Part shown: piece after piece, positions 34,168-42,546 of the stretch
Layout of the letters: every line of letters starts with the position of its first letter
Position numbering within the stretch: position 1 is the stretch's first letter
Source of the DNA: Streptomyces sp. NBC_01224
GTDB taxonomy: Bacteria; Actinomycetota; Actinomycetes; Streptomycetales; Streptomycetaceae
Assembly: GCF_036002945.1 (NCBI RefSeq)
Contig: NZ_CP108529.1
Span: forward strand, 5,389,001 to 5,453,000
DNA: 64,000 bases
Reading direction: 5' to 3'
Program-made: the position numbers and the translations under genes
Notes under the pieces: generated by a model
Database searches by the model: none
Told to the model about the DNA's origin: nothing
What the model saw: the letters and a program-made list of their open reading frames with translations, nothing else

Positions 34168-34752
34168 TCAGGCCTCGGCGCCCTCGCCCTCGCCCTCGGC
34201 GGCCGGCTCCTCGGCCTGCGCGGCGACGACCTGGAGCACGACGGCGTCCTCGTCACCGGCCAGCACGGAGCCCTTGGGCAGCGGGACGTCCTTGGCGAGG
34301 ATCGAGTCGCCGGCGTCCAGGCCCGCGATGGAGACCGTGACGGAGTCGGGGATGTGGGTGGCCTCGGCCTCGACGAGCAGGGTGTTCTGCACGTACTCCA
34401 GGAGGTTGCCGCCCGGGGCCAGCTCGCCCTCGACGTGCACGGCGATCTCGACGTTGACCTTCTCGCCGCGCTTGACGGTCAGCAGGTCGACGTGCTCGAT
34501 GTCGCCCTTGAGCGGGTTGCGCTGCACGGCCTTGGGGATGACCAGGGCGTCCTTGCCGTCGATCTCCAGACCGATCAGGACGTTGGCGGTCTTGAGCGCC
34601 ATCATCAGGTCGTGGCCCGGCAGGTTGATGTGAACCGGCTCGGCACCGTGGCCGTAGACGACCGCGGGAACCAGGTTGGCGCGGCGGGTGCGACGGGCAG
34701 CGCCCTTGCCGAACTCGGTACGGACCTGGGCGGCGAGCTTGACCTCAGCCAT
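34168..34752 (-). CDS. rplY: 50S ribosomal protein L25/Ctc
   Basis: 194 residues, the two-domain (CTC) form. The L25 domain (about 1-90, EVKLAAQVRTEFGKGAARRTRRAN) binds 5S rRNA, and the beta-rich TL5-type domain (about 95-180) follows. An acidic tail (EEPAAEGEGEGAEA) ends the protein. Between prs and pth, as is usual in actinobacteria; CTC proteins are often stress-induced. Confidence 0.94.
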   Translation of the reverse strand: MAEVKLAAQVRTEFGKGAARRTRRANLVPAVVYGHGAEPVHINLPGHDLMMALKTANVLIGLEIDGKDALVIPKAVQRNPLKGDIEHVDLLTVKRGEKVNVEIAVHVEGELAPGGNLLEYVQNTLLVEAEATHIPDSVTVSIAGLDAGDSILAKDVPLPKGSVLAGDEDAVVLQVVAAQAEEPAAEGEGEGAEA

Positions 34753-34855
34753 GACTGCACTCCTCGTATGGTGACGAAACTTGGACGGTCACCCGGCCCA
34801 CGACAGGCCTGCTACGAAGAGCGCGTCGATAACGGACCGCCGTACACATGAGTAC

Positions 34856-34902
34856 GGCCTCCCTCGCCGAGCAACTCGCTGAGTCTACCCGGCGGGGAGG
34901 CC
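34856..34902 (-). terminator. hairpin between prs and rplY
   Basis: GGCCTCCC (34856-34863) and its exact inverse GGGAGGCC (34895-34902), with a 31-base loop, downstream of prs on the minus strand. Short stem and long loop, so only a moderate call. Confidence 0.5.
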
Positions 34903-34935
34903 GCACCCCAAAGTGGATCTTCTGTGCTGTGCCGC

Positions 34936-35910
34936 TTACTGCTCTTCGAAGAGGCTGGTGACCGAGCCGTCCTCGAAGACCTCACGCACCGCGCGGGCGA
35001 TCGTCGGGGCGATCGAGAGCACCGTGATCTTGTCGAGTTCCAGCTCACCCGGGGTCGGCAGGGTGTCCGTGAAGACGAACTCGCTGACCTTGGAGTTCTT
35101 CAGACGGTCTGCGGCCGGACCGGAGAGCACACCGTGCGTGGCCGTCACTATGACGTCCTCGGCGCCGTGCGCGAACAGGGCGTCGGCGGCGGCGCAGATG
35201 GTGCCGCCGGTGTCGATCATGTCGTCGACCAGGACACAGACCCGGCCCTTGACGTTGCCGACGACCTCGTGGACGGTCACCTGGTTGGCGACGTCCTTGT
35301 CACGGCGCTTGTGGACGATCGCCAGCGGGGCGTCCAGGCGGTCGCACCAGCGGTCGGCGACGCGCACCCGGCCGGCGTCCGGGGAGACGATCGTCAGCTT
35401 CGAGCGGTCGACCTTGGCGCCGACGTAGTCGGCCAGGATCGGCAGCGCGAAGAGGTGGTCGACCGGGCCGTCGAAGAAACCCTGGATCTGGTCGGTGTGC
35501 AGGTCGACGGTGAGGATGCGGTCGGCACCCGCCGTCTTCATCAGGTCGGCGACCAGACGGGCCGAGATCGGCTCGCGGCCGCGGTGCTTCTTGTCCTGGC
35601 GGGCGTATCCGTAGAACGGCACGATCACCGTGATGGAGCGGGCCGAGGCGCGCTTCAGCGCGTCCAGCATGATGAGCTGCTCCATGATCCACTTGTTGAT
35701 CGGAGCGGTGTGGCTCTGGATCAGGAAGCAGTCGGCGCCGCGGGCGGACTCCTGGAAGCGGACGTAGATCTCACCGTTGGCGAAATCGAAGGCCTTCGTC
35801 GGCACGAGGCCGACACCCAGTTGGTGCGCAACCTCCTCGGCCAGCTCGGGGTGGGCGCGGCCGGAGAAGAGCATCAGTTTCTTCTCGCCGGTCGTCTTGA
35901 TCCCGGTCAC
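34936..35910 (-). CDS. prs: ribose-phosphate pyrophosphokinase
   Basis: 324 residues. It makes PRPP from ribose-5-phosphate and ATP. Blocks visible are LMLFSGRAHPELAEEVA (N-terminal), FYGYARQDKKHRGREPISARLVADL (flexible loop and ATP site), ILTVDLHTDQIQGFF, and the PRPP-binding VLVDDMIDTGGTICAAADAL (about 219-238). It is transcribed after glmU. Confidence 0.96.
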   Translation of the reverse strand: MTGIKTTGEKKLMLFSGRAHPELAEEVAHQLGVGLVPTKAFDFANGEIYVRFQESARGADCFLIQSHTAPINKWIMEQLIMLDALKRASARSITVIVPFYGYARQDKKHRGREPISARLVADLMKTAGADRILTVDLHTDQIQGFFDGPVDHLFALPILADYVGAKVDRSKLTIVSPDAGRVRVADRWCDRLDAPLAIVHKRRDKDVANQVTVHEVVGNVKGRVCVLVDDMIDTGGTICAAADALFAHGAEDVIVTATHGVLSGPAADRLKNSKVSEFVFTDTLPTPGELELDKITVLSIAPTIARAVREVFEDGSVTSLFEEQ

Positions 35911-36030
35911 AGCACAGTCTCCTCAGACGTGTTTCTGGCGCTGCACGCATGTGTCCCGATGTGCAACGAGCCAGCCGAAATGGGGTGAGCATCTATCACG
36001 GTACGCCGTACACGGCGCACCTGTTTCCGG

Positions 36031-37479
36031 TCAGCTTTCGCCGTCGTGCTCCGGGGTGGCGGCCTGAGCTGCCTGCGCGGCGGCACTTCCCGGACGCTTG
36101 CGGGCCACCCAACCCTCGATATTCCTTTGCTGGCCGCGGGCGACGGCCAGCGAACCGGAGGGTACGTCCTTGGTGATGACCGAGCCGGCCGCGGTGTAGA
36201 CGCCGTCCCCGACCGTGACGGGAGCCACAAACATATTGTCCGACCCGGTACGGCAGTGTGAGCCGATCGTCGTGTGGTGCTTGGCCACGCCGTCGTAGTT
36301 CACGAAGACGCTGGCGGCACCGATGTTGGTGTGATCGCCGATCGTCGCGTCGCCGACATAGCTCAGGTGCGGGACCTTGGTGCCCTCGCCGATCGTGGCG
36401 TTCTTCATCTCCACGTAGGTGCCGGCCTTGGCCTTCGGGCCGAGCTTGGTGCCGGGCCGCAGATAGGCGTACGGGCCGACCGTCGCGCCCTCGCCGACCT
36501 CGGCCCGGTCCGCGACCGTGTTGTCCACGCGTGCGCCCGCGTGCACAACGGTGTCCGTGAGCCGGGTGTTGGGGCCGACCTCGGCGTCCTCGGCGAGATG
36601 CGTGCTGCCGAGCAGCTGGGTGCCCGGGTGCACGATCGCGTCCCGCTCGTAGGTGACGGTGGCGTCGATCAGTGTGGACGCCGGGTCCACGACGGTCACA
36701 CCGGCGAGCATGGCCCGCTCCAGCAGCCGCTGGTTCAGCAGCCGCCGGGCCTCGGCCAGCTGGACCCGGTTGTTGATGCCGAGGATCTCGCGGTGGTCGT
36801 CGGCGACATGGGCGCCGACCCGGTGTCCGGCCTCGCGCAGGATGGAGAGCACATCGGTGAGGTACTCCTCGCCCTGGCTGTTGTCGGTACGGACCTTGCC
36901 GAGGGCGTCCGTGAGCAGCCGGCCGTCGAAGGCGAAGACCCCGGAGTTGATCTCCCTGATCGCACGCTGGGCGTCGGTGGCGTCCTTGTGCTCGACGATC
37001 TCGGTGACCGCACCGCTGGCCGGGTCGCGGACGATCCGGCCGTACCCGGTGGAGTCCGGGACCTCGGCGGTCAGCACGGTGACGGCGTTGGAGTCGGCCG
37101 TGTGGGTGGCGGCGAGCGCGGTGAGCGTCTCGCCGGAGAGCAGCGGGGTGTCGCCGCAGACGACGATCACGGTGCCCTCGACGGTCCCGCCGAGCTCGTC
37201 GAGACCGACGCGCACCGCGTTTCCGGTGCCCTTCTGCTGGGCCTGGTAGGCGGTCCGCAGCCGGTCGTCGACGGCGGTGAGATGCGCGCTGACCCGCTCG
37301 CTCTCGTGGCCGACGACCACGACGAGATGTTCCGGGTCCAGTTCGCGGGAGGAGGCGACGACATGTCCGACGAGCGAGCGCCCGGAGATCTCGTGCAGAA
37401 CCTTGGGGGTCTTCGACTTCATGCGGGTGCCCTCACCCGCTGCGAGGACGACGACGGCTGCCGGGCGGTTGGCGCTCAC
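36031..37479 (-). CDS. glmU: bifunctional N-acetylglucosamine-1-phosphate uridylyltransferase/glucosamine-1-phosphate acetyltransferase
   Basis: 482 residues. The N-terminal uridylyltransferase has VVVLAAGEGTRMKSKTPKVLHEI (9-31), and the GDTPLL and YGRIV motifs. The C-terminal left-handed beta-helix acetyltransferase has hexapeptide repeats and PYAYLRPGTKLGPKAKAGTYVEMKN, plus NIGAASVFVNYDGVAKHHT. It supplies UDP-GlcNAc for the cell wall. The tail is an Ala-rich extension. It follows tRNA-Gln on the same strand but behind that gene's terminator. Confidence 0.96.
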   Translation of the reverse strand: MSANRPAAVVVLAAGEGTRMKSKTPKVLHEISGRSLVGHVVASSRELDPEHLVVVVGHESERVSAHLTAVDDRLRTAYQAQQKGTGNAVRVGLDELGGTVEGTVIVVCGDTPLLSGETLTALAATHTADSNAVTVLTAEVPDSTGYGRIVRDPASGAVTEIVEHKDATDAQRAIREINSGVFAFDGRLLTDALGKVRTDNSQGEEYLTDVLSILREAGHRVGAHVADDHREILGINNRVQLAEARRLLNQRLLERAMLAGVTVVDPASTLIDATVTYERDAIVHPGTQLLGSTHLAEDAEVGPNTRLTDTVVHAGARVDNTVADRAEVGEGATVGPYAYLRPGTKLGPKAKAGTYVEMKNATIGEGTKVPHLSYVGDATIGDHTNIGAASVFVNYDGVAKHHTTIGSHCRTGSDNMFVAPVTVGDGVYTAAGSVITKDVPSGSLAVARGQQRNIEGWVARKRPGSAAAQAAQAATPEHDGES

Positions 37480-37494
37480 GGAAATGCCCTTCGG

Positions 37495-37517
37495 CTTCGG
37501 GTGGTGGACACCCGAAG
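37495..37517. repeat. hairpin upstream of glmU
   Basis: CTTCGGGTG and its inverse, 9-base perfect stem with 5-base loop, 15 bases before the glmU start on the minus strand. It lies in the glmU leader and could influence its expression. Confidence 0.5.
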
Positions 37518-37546
37518 GATACCGGGGGGGTATGGGGCGGACATGC

Positions 37547-37581
37547 GTGCGGGCCCCGACCGGCTAGGTCGGGGCCCGCAC
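37547..37581 (-). terminator. terminator of tRNA-Gln
   Basis: Perfect 15-base stem (GTGCGGGCCCCGACC and inverse) with a 5-base loop, 9 bases past the tRNA 3' end. Confidence 0.88.
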
Positions 37582-37590
37582 ACGGAAAGC

Positions 37591-37661
37591 TCCCCTGCCA
37601 GGACTCGAACCTGGAACAAATCATCCAAAGTGACCCGTGTTGCCTATTACACCACAGGGGA
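37591..37661 (-). tRNA. tRNA-Gln (anticodon TTG)
   Basis: On the minus strand the 71-base sequence folds as a cloverleaf. The acceptor stem is TCCCCTG/CAGGGGA. The D arm has GGCAA. The anticodon stem GGTCA/TGATT flanks loop CTTTGGA (anticodon TTG, reads CAA). The T arm is CCAGG-TTCGAGT-CCTGG. CCA is not encoded. Confidence 0.93.
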
Positions 37662-37690
37662 TAGCAATAACCATCAAACCGGACAATTTG

Positions 37691-38551
37691 CTAACCGGCT
37701 GGCGGTGCGGCATCTACTATGCCGCACCACCATCCCTCGATGCGACGGTAAAGGTCGGCGCCTTGCAAGACTTTGATCACGAGGCAGCCCCGGTAGTTGT
37801 CCCCCGTGTTCTTGCGGGCCGTCTTCGGGTTGTGCTTCTTGATCGTGGTTTTGTAGAACGCGGCGAGGTCGGCGCCAGTGAGATCGGCCCAGTATCGCTC
37901 GGCTGCTGCTGCGTCGGCAGTCTCGTGGATCATGACGCCGTAACGCACCTGCTCGCGATTGACCCCGAGCAGGTCGAGCCATGCGAGGTATGTCGTGATC
38001 ATTCCAGGGTCGCTGTTTACAAATGCCACGGTTTCGCGGCGGTCGTACGACTTGTCCTTGCTCCCTTCTGACCAGTAGAGACCGACGCCGATCAGGAAGA
38101 GCTCGCGCTCCGTCAGTGCGCCGATCTCCTGTTTGGCGGCGTGTTTGATCCGTTGTCGCTCGGCGTCCCGTACCGCCAGTTCGTGGTCCCATCGCATCCG
38201 CCCGGCGAGCCGCGCCTGCTCGACGGCGGTGCGGCTCCGGACGGGCTTCGGCAGATCTCGCACCCACAGCGAGATCGAGCTCTTCGAGCACCCCAGCTCC
38301 ACCTGGATCTGGTCGTACGTCATGCCCTGGAGTCGCAGTTCCCGCGCCTTGTCGCGAAGGTCGTCCTTGGCGTTCGGGTGCTTCGTCCACTCCGGGGCGG
38401 GCTCGCCCTCCAGGAGGCGGTTCAGGATGTCGTTGTTGTCCACGAACAGCCGGTCGCGGATCTGGCGGCGGCTGAGTCCCTCCCGGCGCAGGGCGATCGC
38501 CTGCTCGCGCAGGCCTTCGAAGTCGGCGTACTTGTTCGTGATTTCCGTCAT
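37691..38551 (-). CDS. helix-turn-helix protein with LAGLIDADG-like C-terminal domain, beside tRNA-Gln
   Basis: 286 residues. Two helix-turn-helix units are visible: LREQAIALRREGLSRRQIRD (about 14-33) and LRLQGMTYDQIQVELGCSKS (about 72-91). A charged helix (RDAERQRIKHAAKQE) leads to a C-terminal domain with LFLIGVGLYWSEGSK (151-165), VAFVNSDPGMITTYLAWLDLLGV, and a Lys-rich KKHNPKTARKNTG. Acidic GLYWSEGSK in a helix followed by a strand resembles the LAGLIDADG homing-endonuclease core; this is inference. It ends 30 bases upstream of the tRNA-Gln 5' end on the same strand. GC content is visibly lower than that of its neighbours. No second attachment site was found. Confidence 0.7.
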   Translation of the reverse strand: MTEITNKYADFEGLREQAIALRREGLSRRQIRDRLFVDNNDILNRLLEGEPAPEWTKHPNAKDDLRDKARELRLQGMTYDQIQVELGCSKSSISLWVRDLPKPVRSRTAVEQARLAGRMRWDHELAVRDAERQRIKHAAKQEIGALTERELFLIGVGLYWSEGSKDKSYDRRETVAFVNSDPGMITTYLAWLDLLGVNREQVRYGVMIHETADAAAAERYWADLTGADLAAFYKTTIKKHNPKTARKNTGDNYRGCLVIKVLQGADLYRRIEGWWCGIVDAAPPAG

Positions 38552-38706
38552 GCGACAAGCGTTGTCCGGAATGCGGACGTCCGGTGCGAAAGCCTGCCCG
38601 ATTCACCATTTCAAGCGATAAGTGGTTGTTCTGTCTCTGTTCGGCAGACGCACGTGCTGTCCAGGTCGCCCGAAAATGAGGTGCGCCCGCCCTTAGGCTG
38701 GACGGC

Positions 38707-40020
38707 ATGACCGCAACGGGGGCATACCGGGAAGCCGCGGGTACGACCACCCGCGGCTATTGGTGGTGGGAACGGCGGCGCAGTGTCGCTCTGGACGTGG
38801 GGCTCGCGCTCCTGTCGGCGCTGGAATGCGCACTGGAAGGGGTGGAGTTCGCCGGGGGCACGGGGCTGCCGGTGCCGGTCGGCGTCGTGTTCGGGCTGCT
38901 CGCGGGGTCCGTGCTGGTGGTGCGGCGGCGCTGGCCGATCGCCGTGGTGCTGGTGTCGATCGCGACGACGCCTGCCGAGATGGGCTTCCTGATGGGCCTG
39001 GTCGGCCTCTACACGCTGGCCGCCTCCGACGTACCGCGAAGAATCACCGCGGTGCTGATGGGGATGTCCTTCGCGGGGACGTTCATCGTCACGTACGTAC
39101 GGCTGCGGCAGAGCGTCTCCCAGCAGACCGACTTCGGGCGCGACGACTGGTACGTACCGCTGATATCCCTCTTCATGTCGCTCGGGCTCACCGCACCACC
39201 CGTGCTGTTCGGCCTCTACATAGGGGCCAGGCGGCGGCTGATGGAGAGTCTTCGGGAGCGGGCGGACTCGCTGGAGCGGGAGCTGTCGCTGCTCGCCGAC
39301 CGGGCCGAGGAGCGGGCTGAGTGGGCGCGTACGGAGGAGCGCCACCGGATCGCCCGCGAGATGCACGACGTGGTCGCCCATCGGGTCAGCCTGATGGTCG
39401 TGCACGCCGCCGCGCTCCAGGCCGTCGCGCCGAAGGACCCGGCGAAAGCGGTGCGGAACGCCGCCCTGGTCGGCGACATGGGCCGCCAGGCGCTGACCGA
39501 GCTGCGCGAGATGCTCGGGGTGCTGCGGAGCGGGGAGCCTGCGGCGGCCCGGTCCGCGAAGCCGCCGCTCGCCTCGGTCGGCCGGGCGGCGGCCGCCGCG
39601 GCGGCCGCCGCCACGGAGGACGGGCCCCGGCTGCACGAGGTGGAGACCCTGGTCGGGGAATCCAGGGCGGCCGGCATGACCGTGGAACTCTCGGTGGACG
39701 GCGAGGCCCGCCCGTACGCGCCCGAGGTCGAGCAGACCGCGTACCGGGTGGTGCAGGAGGCCCTGACGAACGTGCACAAGCACGCGGCGGGCGCGAAGGC
39801 GTGGGTGCGGCTTGCGCACCGGGGCTCGGAAGTCGCGATGCAGGTGGAGAACGGTCCGTCGGACGCCGCCACGGCGGACGCGGGGCTGCCGAGCGGGGGC
39901 AACGGGCTGGTCGGCATGCGGGAGCGGGTGCTGGGCCTCGGCGGCGTCTTCGTCTCCGGCCCGACGGATGCGGGCGGCTTCCGGGTGTCGGCGGTACTGC
40001 CGGACCGGGGGGCGGCCTGA
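38707..40020 (+). CDS. orphan sensor histidine kinase (DesK/NarX type)
   Basis: 437 residues. A membrane domain of about six segments (30-180) carries no large sensor loop. A coiled linker (ESLRERADSLERELSLLADRAEERAE) is followed by the HisKA_3 box RIAREMHDVVAHRVSLMVV (phosphorylated His about 220). A Pro/Ala-rich insert precedes the HATPase domain: EQTAYRVVQEALTNVHKHAAGA (N box), NGPS..., and GNGLVGMRERVLGLGG (G box). No response-regulator gene follows, unusual for this class; the two LuxR regulators in the window are far away. Confidence 0.9.
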   Translation: MTATGAYREAAGTTTRGYWWWERRRSVALDVGLALLSALECALEGVEFAGGTGLPVPVGVVFGLLAGSVLVVRRRWPIAVVLVSIATTPAEMGFLMGLVGLYTLAASDVPRRITAVLMGMSFAGTFIVTYVRLRQSVSQQTDFGRDDWYVPLISLFMSLGLTAPPVLFGLYIGARRRLMESLRERADSLERELSLLADRAEERAEWARTEERHRIAREMHDVVAHRVSLMVVHAAALQAVAPKDPAKAVRNAALVGDMGRQALTELREMLGVLRSGEPAAARSAKPPLASVGRAAAAAAAAATEDGPRLHEVETLVGESRAAGMTVELSVDGEARPYAPEVEQTAYRVVQEALTNVHKHAAGAKAWVRLAHRGSEVAMQVENGPSDAATADAGLPSGGNGLVGMRERVLGLGGVFVSGPTDAGGFRVSAVLPDRGAA

Positions 40021-40064
40021 CCCGCCTCGCGGCCTCGCTTCGTCCTGGATCGCCAGGCGGGCGA

Positions 40065-40180
40065 TTCCGGCCCGTCCGGCGTCTGAGGACGGAACCGGGA
40101 CGGCGGTGGGTTGCCGGGGCGGAATCGTGACCGGGCACGGCCGGGAGCCGTCTTGCCCTCGATCGCTGGACGGGCCGGAA
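40065..40180. repeat. 17-base long-range inverted repeat
   Basis: TTCCGGCCCGTCCGGCG (40065-40081) and, 82 bases on, CGCTGGACGGGCCGGAA (40164-40180), inverse with one mismatch. It lies between convergent kinase and SUKH-3 genes. This resembles a dispersed GC-rich element (GGACGGGCTGGAA type) common between convergent genes in Streptomyces, likely acting at transcript 3' ends. Confidence 0.65.
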
Positions 40181-40191
40181 GATCAGGCCGC

Positions 40192-40725
40192 TCAGCCCAG
40201 GACGAGGCGCTGCGGCTGGACGCCGCCGACCAGCGTGGCCAGCGCCTGGTCGACGTCCGGGCCGAGGTACCAGTCCCCGGTGTGGTCGATGCTGTACACC
40301 CGCCCCTGCGTATCGATCGCGAGGACGGCCTGCCCGTCCCCCTCCTCGCCCAGTGGGCTGACCTCGGTCTCCAGTGCCCGGCCGAGGTCGCCGAGAGTGC
40401 GGGCGAGATGCAGTCCTCTCAGCGGATCGATGCGCACCGAGGCCGGTGCGATCTGCCGACCCGGTGCGGACGTCGTGATGTGCAGTCCGCCGAACTCCGC
40501 CCATGCCTCCACGGCCGCCGGGAAGACCGCGTGCTGATGACCGGCGGGCGAGGCGTGCGAGCGCAGTGCGTCGGCCCACTCCTCGGCCTGTCGGATGTCC
40601 CAGCGGCCGGGCTGCCAGCCCGCGGCGCGCAGGGCGGCGTCGACGGCGACGGGGAAGCGGGTCGAGGAGTGGCGGTCGCGGGTCGCGGAGCCCGCCTGTT
40701 CGGGTAGGTCGGTTCGGTCGTGCAT
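40192..40725 (-). CDS. SUKH-3-type immunity protein
   Basis: 177 residues. Conserved-looking blocks: ALRAAGWQPGRWDIRQAEEWADAL (about 27-50), AVEAWAEFGGLHITTSAPGR (about 70-88), IDPLRGLHL, and the C-terminal STDHTGDWYLGPDVDQALATLVGG-like segment. This pattern (W-P-G-R, a helix ending EFGGL, then a C-terminal G-rich strand) is typical of SUKH-3, an immunity family of polymorphic toxins. The ATG at 40725 lies 10 bases after the upstream YwqJ-type gene's stop, so the two are an operon; it is the natural candidate to neutralise that deaminase. Confidence 0.8.
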   Translation of the reverse strand: MHDRTDLPEQAGSATRDRHSSTRFPVAVDAALRAAGWQPGRWDIRQAEEWADALRSHASPAGHQHAVFPAAVEAWAEFGGLHITTSAPGRQIAPASVRIDPLRGLHLARTLGDLGRALETEVSPLGEEGDGQAVLAIDTQGRVYSIDHTGDWYLGPDVDQALATLVGGVQPQRLVLG

Positions 40726-40735
40726 CGGCGCGCGG

Positions 40736-41260
40736 TCAGCCCTTCTCGGCGGTGGTCGCCGCCCCGGTGGTCGTGAGGTCGACGGGACGTACGCCGAAGT
40801 GGGCGAGCATCGCCTCGCAGGAGCGGCACGGCGGCGCGTAACTGCCGTGCATCGGGTCGCCGTCCTCACGGATGCGCCGTGCGGTGAGCCGCGAGTGCTT
40901 CAGGGCGCGGCGGGCCTCGCCGTTGGTCAGCGGCTTGCGCTGGGCCCGCTTGGAACGGCCGGCTTCGGCCGCGGTGAGCTGCCGGGAGAGCAGTATCGCC
41001 TCGGGGCAGCGGCCGGTGAAGCGTTCACGCTGGCCGCTGGTGAGGGTGTCGAGGAAGTCCTGGACCAGCGGATGCAGTACGGGCGGCTGGTCGCCCTTGC
41101 CCGCCGTGCAGGTGAGCGTCTCACCGCGTACGGACAGCGCTGCGGCCACGGCGGGCAGGATGCCGTCGCGGCGGTGGTGCAGCCGGGGTGTGAGGCTGGT
41201 TCCGGTGTCGCTCCAGCTGAGGCGTGGATCCCCGGATGTGACTGTTCGTGCGCTGTGCAT
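40736..41260 (-). CDS. YwqJ-type nucleic-acid deaminase (toxin-domain family)
   Basis: 174 residues. Zinc-deaminase signature of the YwqJ class: GRCPEAILLS (C85, E87) and YAPPCRSCEAML (C145, C148). The CPE and CxxC motifs would supply the catalytic Glu and zinc ligands in this family. VLHPLVQDFLDTL (about 61-73) precedes them. No signal peptide or trafficking domain is attached, so it is a free-standing cytoplasmic protein. GGGAGGG lies before its ATG. It is followed by SUKH-3 and is divergent from two SUKH-domain genes. Confidence 0.82.
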   Translation of the reverse strand: MHSARTVTSGDPRLSWSDTGTSLTPRLHHRRDGILPAVAAALSVRGETLTCTAGKGDQPPVLHPLVQDFLDTLTSGQRERFTGRCPEAILLSRQLTAAEAGRSKRAQRKPLTNGEARRALKHSRLTARRIREDGDPMHGSYAPPCRSCEAMLAHFGVRPVDLTTTGAATTAEKG

Positions 41261-41563
41261 GGTGCTTTTCCCTCCCGTGCCCGCAGCGGTAGCTGCGCGA
41301 TGTGCACGCCCCCGAGTTGCGGTGACAGCCTGCCAAATGTCCCGGCTGGTGGGGAAGCTGGGGCGGGGAAACGCGTCTCCGTGTCACCCGGCAGTGGCAG
41401 GAGCATCGCTCGTCAGTCACGTCGCTGTGACGGTTCGTGACGGAAGAGGAGAGGGGTGGCGTAGGGGCGGGACCCGCTCTTGCGGCACCGCATAGGCTGT
41501 GCCCGGACCGCCCCCTTGGGCAGGTCGGTCCTCACCAGTCAGACGCAGCAGGGGGCAACCGCC
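41261..41563. other. 303-base divergent intergenic region
   Basis: Shared promoter region for the YwqJ-type and WHH/SUKH genes. It contains GTGACGG and GTCACGTCGCTGTGAC-like imperfect dyads near 41414-41445 but no clear box that I can assign. No gene supported on either strand. Confidence 0.4.
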
Positions 41564-42541
41564 ATGACGACAGGTCGGCTCGGGCAGCAAGCCGCGCCAC
41601 CGAACGCGGCCTATGCCGGGCAGCTCGTGCATTTCCCGGACCCGGTCCGGGCGTCCCGCCACCCCAGAGGTGTGCGCATGGACGAGAACGGCAGCCCGGA
41701 CTTCGCGCCGTACGCGCGCGCCGCCGCCGAGATCGCCGAGCCCCCGCAGGGCTTCGGCGTCGACGAACTGCGGCTCACCGACTACGTCTCGGCCAACGCG
41801 GCGCTGGCGGCGAGCGGCCATGAGCTGTGGGACACCATTCCCGCCGTTGCCACCCCGCACGGCTGGACCTGGCACCACGTACCCGGCGGCCGGCGCATGG
41901 AGCTGATCCCGGTCGAGGTCAAGGCGCTGCTCAGGCACCACGGCGGCCTCGCCGCCACCGCGGTCGACCAGAACAAGCGCGGCACCCGCCCGCTGCAGGA
42001 GACCCGGCCCGCGCACTTCCGGCTGCCCAAGGGCGCCGTCGCGGTGAGCGAGCAGCAGATCCTGGGCGTCGAGGAGGACCTCGGCTACCGGCTGCCCGGT
42101 GCCTACCGCTCCTTTCTCAAGGCGGCGGGCGGCTCGGCCCCGGTCGGTGCGGCGCTCGACGCGGAGCTCGGTCTCCTGGTCGACCAGCCGTTCTTCACGG
42201 TGCGCGAGGAGGCCGCCGTGAACGACCTGGTGTACGTCAACAAGTGCCTGCGGGACCACCTCACCAAGGACTACCTGGGCGTCGGCTTCGTCCAGGGCGG
42301 CATCCTCGCGGTGAAGGTGAAGGGCAACGGTGTCGGTTCGGTCTGGTTCTGCGCGTACGACGACGCCCGGGACCAGGACGGCTGGAATGTGCAGGAGCGG
42401 GTGGACCGGCTGCTGCTGCCGTGCGGTGGCGACTTCGATGCCTTCCTGCAGCGTCTGGCGGGCAATCCGCCGGAGCTGGAGACCGTGGCGAACCTGATGG
42501 TGGACGGCGGCTTCGCGCGGGCCGTCCCGGTGGAGGGGTGA
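41564..42541 (+). CDS. WHH-nuclease-like domain fused to SUKH (SMI1/KNR4) domain
   Basis: 325 residues. Residues 86-128 read HELWDTIPAVATPHGWTWHH (WHH at 103-105), then MELIPVEV and LLRHHGGLAA. This is the order seen in WHH/LHH toxins of the HNH/EndoVII nuclease superfamily (TWHH, M-L-V, H-GG). From about 160 the SUKH/SMI1-KNR4 domain follows (EEDLGYRLPGAYRSFLKAAGG at 170-190, then VNDLVYVNKCLRDHL and FDAFLQRLAG). Toxin and immunity-type folds in one chain would be self-restraining; whether the nuclease is active is unknown. The stop is 6 bases before the next start. Confidence 0.78.
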   Translation: MTTGRLGQQAAPPNAAYAGQLVHFPDPVRASRHPRGVRMDENGSPDFAPYARAAAEIAEPPQGFGVDELRLTDYVSANAALAASGHELWDTIPAVATPHGWTWHHVPGGRRMELIPVEVKALLRHHGGLAATAVDQNKRGTRPLQETRPAHFRLPKGAVAVSEQQILGVEEDLGYRLPGAYRSFLKAAGGSAPVGAALDAELGLLVDQPFFTVREEAAVNDLVYVNKCLRDHLTKDYLGVGFVQGGILAVKVKGNGVGSVWFCAYDDARDQDGWNVQERVDRLLLPCGGDFDAFLQRLAGNPPELETVANLMVDGGFARAVPVEG

Positions 42542-42546
42542 GCGCG

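Noticed and set aside
37547..38600. Integrated element using tRNA-Gln as attachment site
   Set aside because: I looked for a second copy of the tRNA 3' sequence in the window and found none, and there is no integrase.
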